From assembly GCA_964442285.1 (NCBI GenBank), contig CAYTZH010000034.1, positions 1 through 59,265 of the forward strand: a DNA stretch of 59,265 nt, read 5' to 3'. This document shows, piece by piece, positions 58,549-59,265 of the stretch; the first letter of the stretch is position 1; every line of letters starts with the position of its first letter. Below the pieces are notes generated by a model that was given only the letters and a program-made list of their open reading frames with translations, was not told where the DNA came from and ran no database searches. Made by a program: the position numbers and the translations under genes. This DNA is from CAYTZH01 sp964442285 (GTDB taxonomy: Bacteria > Myxococcota_A > UBA9160 > JAFDET01).

Positions 58549-59265
58549 GTGAAGGTCGAGGATCGATATCAGGGAGTCGGGGAGGACCAGACGCTGCGGC
58601 GCACCGCCCTGGGAGCCACCCCGGCCGCGTCGAGCGACGAGTTCGATCCGGGACGCGAGCGTCGGCCCCTGGAGTCCTACTTCCAGGAGATCGGCGGCAC
58701 CCGGACCCTGCGCCGCGAGGAAGAGGTGATGCTGGCCAAGGAGCTGGAGGCCGCGACCGGCCAGCTCCGGGCCTCGCTGTACACCGTGCCCTGCTCCGCA
58801 CGCCACGTCGTGGAGCGCTGGGATGCCCTGCGCGCGATGTCGCACACGGGCGCCAAGCTCTCGGAGTCGGCGGGCGACGAGGAGACGGGCGAGATCGCGG
58901 CGCGGGTCGAGCGGGCGGTGAAGCGGCTGCGCACCCTGCTCGCCGATCGGGACAAGCTCGGCAAGCGCGCGAGCGCGAAGGCGCTGGAGAAGATCGACGC
59001 CAAGGTCAGCAAGGAGATGCACGGCGCCCAGCTCTCGCTGGCCGTCCTGGCCGAGCTCCGCGAGCTGGTGCTGCGGGTCAGCGACGAGGCCCGCCGGGCG
59101 CGGCGGCGGACCAAACGGCTCGAGGCCCTCGAGAGCGAGGCCGGGCTGGGCCGCACCGAGCTGCTGGAGCGGGCCGAGGCCGTTCGCGACGCCCACGAGC
59201 GGATGACGATGGTCAAGAACCGCTTCATCGAGCACAACCTGAAGCTCGTGGTGGCCATCGCCAAG
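58549..59265 (+). CDS. Sigma70-family RNA polymerase sigma factor (group 1/2), N-terminal 239 residues, cut by window end
   Basis: Visible are region 1.2 (PLESYFQEIGGTRTLRREEE, then VMLAKELEAA), a non-conserved helical region of about 130 residues rich in Arg, Lys and Ala, and the start of region 2.1 (MVKNRFIEHNLKLVVAIAK), where the window ends. The order and the RNL/NLKLVVAIAK box identify a primary-type or stationary-type sigma factor. Region 1.1 is missing or very short, which is unlike E. coli RpoD and closer to RpoS-like and group 2 factors. GTG start with good GAGAGGG. Which sigma it is needs regions 2-4. Confidence 0.9.
   Translation, partial: MKVEDRYQGVGEDQTLRRTALGATPAASSDEFDPGRERRPLESYFQEIGGTRTLRREEEVMLAKELEAATGQLRASLYTVPCSARHVVERWDALRAMSHTGAKLSESAGDEETGEIAARVERAVKRLRTLLADRDKLGKRASAKALEKIDAKVSKEMHGAQLSLAVLAELRELVLRVSDEARRARRRTKRLEALESEAGLGRTELLERAEAVRDAHERMTMVKNRFIEHNLKLVVAIAK

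Overview
The window is a very G+C-rich chromosomal segment, with nearly all third codon positions G or C. It comes from a diderm bacterium with a meso-diaminopimelate cell wall. The diderm evidence is an RND efflux pair, lipoproteins, a periplasmic DsbA-like protein and a complete dcw cluster whose MurE carries the DNPR motif. The gene mix (paired ArsA-type ATPases, PhaR, duplicated acyl-CoA dehydrogenases, HxlR-SCP2, zinc-ribbon/DUF3426-type protein, ParA variants) suggests a deltaproteobacterial-type lineage such as Myxococcota, Desulfobacterota or Binatota. That placement is inference; there is no rRNA gene here. No IS element, prophage or CRISPR array was seen, and composition looks uniform.

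Layout. 1-6932 (minus): one compact operon, 2-phosphoglycerate-kinase-like protein > MoxR-type AAA+ ATPase > VWA protein > SppA > TrmB > RlmN (cut by the window edge). 7061-10220 (plus): a MerR regulator from a good sigma70 promoter, then an unusual cluster of a ParA ATPase fused to a glycogen-binding CBM48/AMPK-type domain, a degenerate MinD/FlhG-like protein and a catalytically dead PD-(D/E)XK-like protein. 10419-13047: ECF sigma factor, alpha/beta hydrolase, SurA_N-DsbA lipoprotein. 13064-16065: phosphomannomutase (minus), TatA (plus), zinc-ribbon membrane protein (minus). 16171-19499: an ArsA/Get3-like ATPase pair, a small helical protein and the PHA regulator PhaR. 19557-22591: acyltransferase and SDR protein (minus), divergent from a histone-deacetylase-family amidohydrolase.

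22687-40580 is a full division and cell-wall operon: mraZ rsmH ftsL ftsI murE murF mraY murD ftsW murG murC murB ftsQ ftsA ftsZ. Almost every junction is a 1-4 bp overlap (TGATG, GTGA or ATGA), and ddl is absent. It starts at a sigma70-like promoter followed by six 10-bp MraZ-box repeats. The mraZ-rsmH spacer can fold into a large branched structure, and FtsZ ends in two copies of the C-terminal partner-binding peptide.

40577-47672: arylsulfotransferase-like lipoprotein, crotonase, a 32-residue membrane peptide, Ndk, then an HxlR-SCP2 > acyl-CoA dehydrogenase > acyl-CoA dehydrogenase > quinone oxidoreductase operon with a 27-bp palindromic operator lying on a probably leaderless promoter. 47758-49277: LemA with a GIDE-like membrane protein carrying an EF-hand. 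49338-49777: RNase P RNA. 49862-55020: TetR regulator with its own palindrome, driving an RND adaptor and pump. 55063-57980: amino-acid-kinase-like/GNAT fusion and a divergent SLC13-type transporter with two RCK_C domains. After a 568-bp stretch without a recognised gene, the window ends inside a principal-type sigma70 factor.

The strongest candidate for something undescribed is the ParA-CBM48 / degenerate MinD / dead nuclease cluster, which looks like a cargo-positioning system that could act on glycogen-like granules. Also notable are the FtsZ double tail, the ArsA pair with one signature lysine, and a recurrent TANNNT box 6-10 nt before start codons that suggests frequent leaderless transcription.
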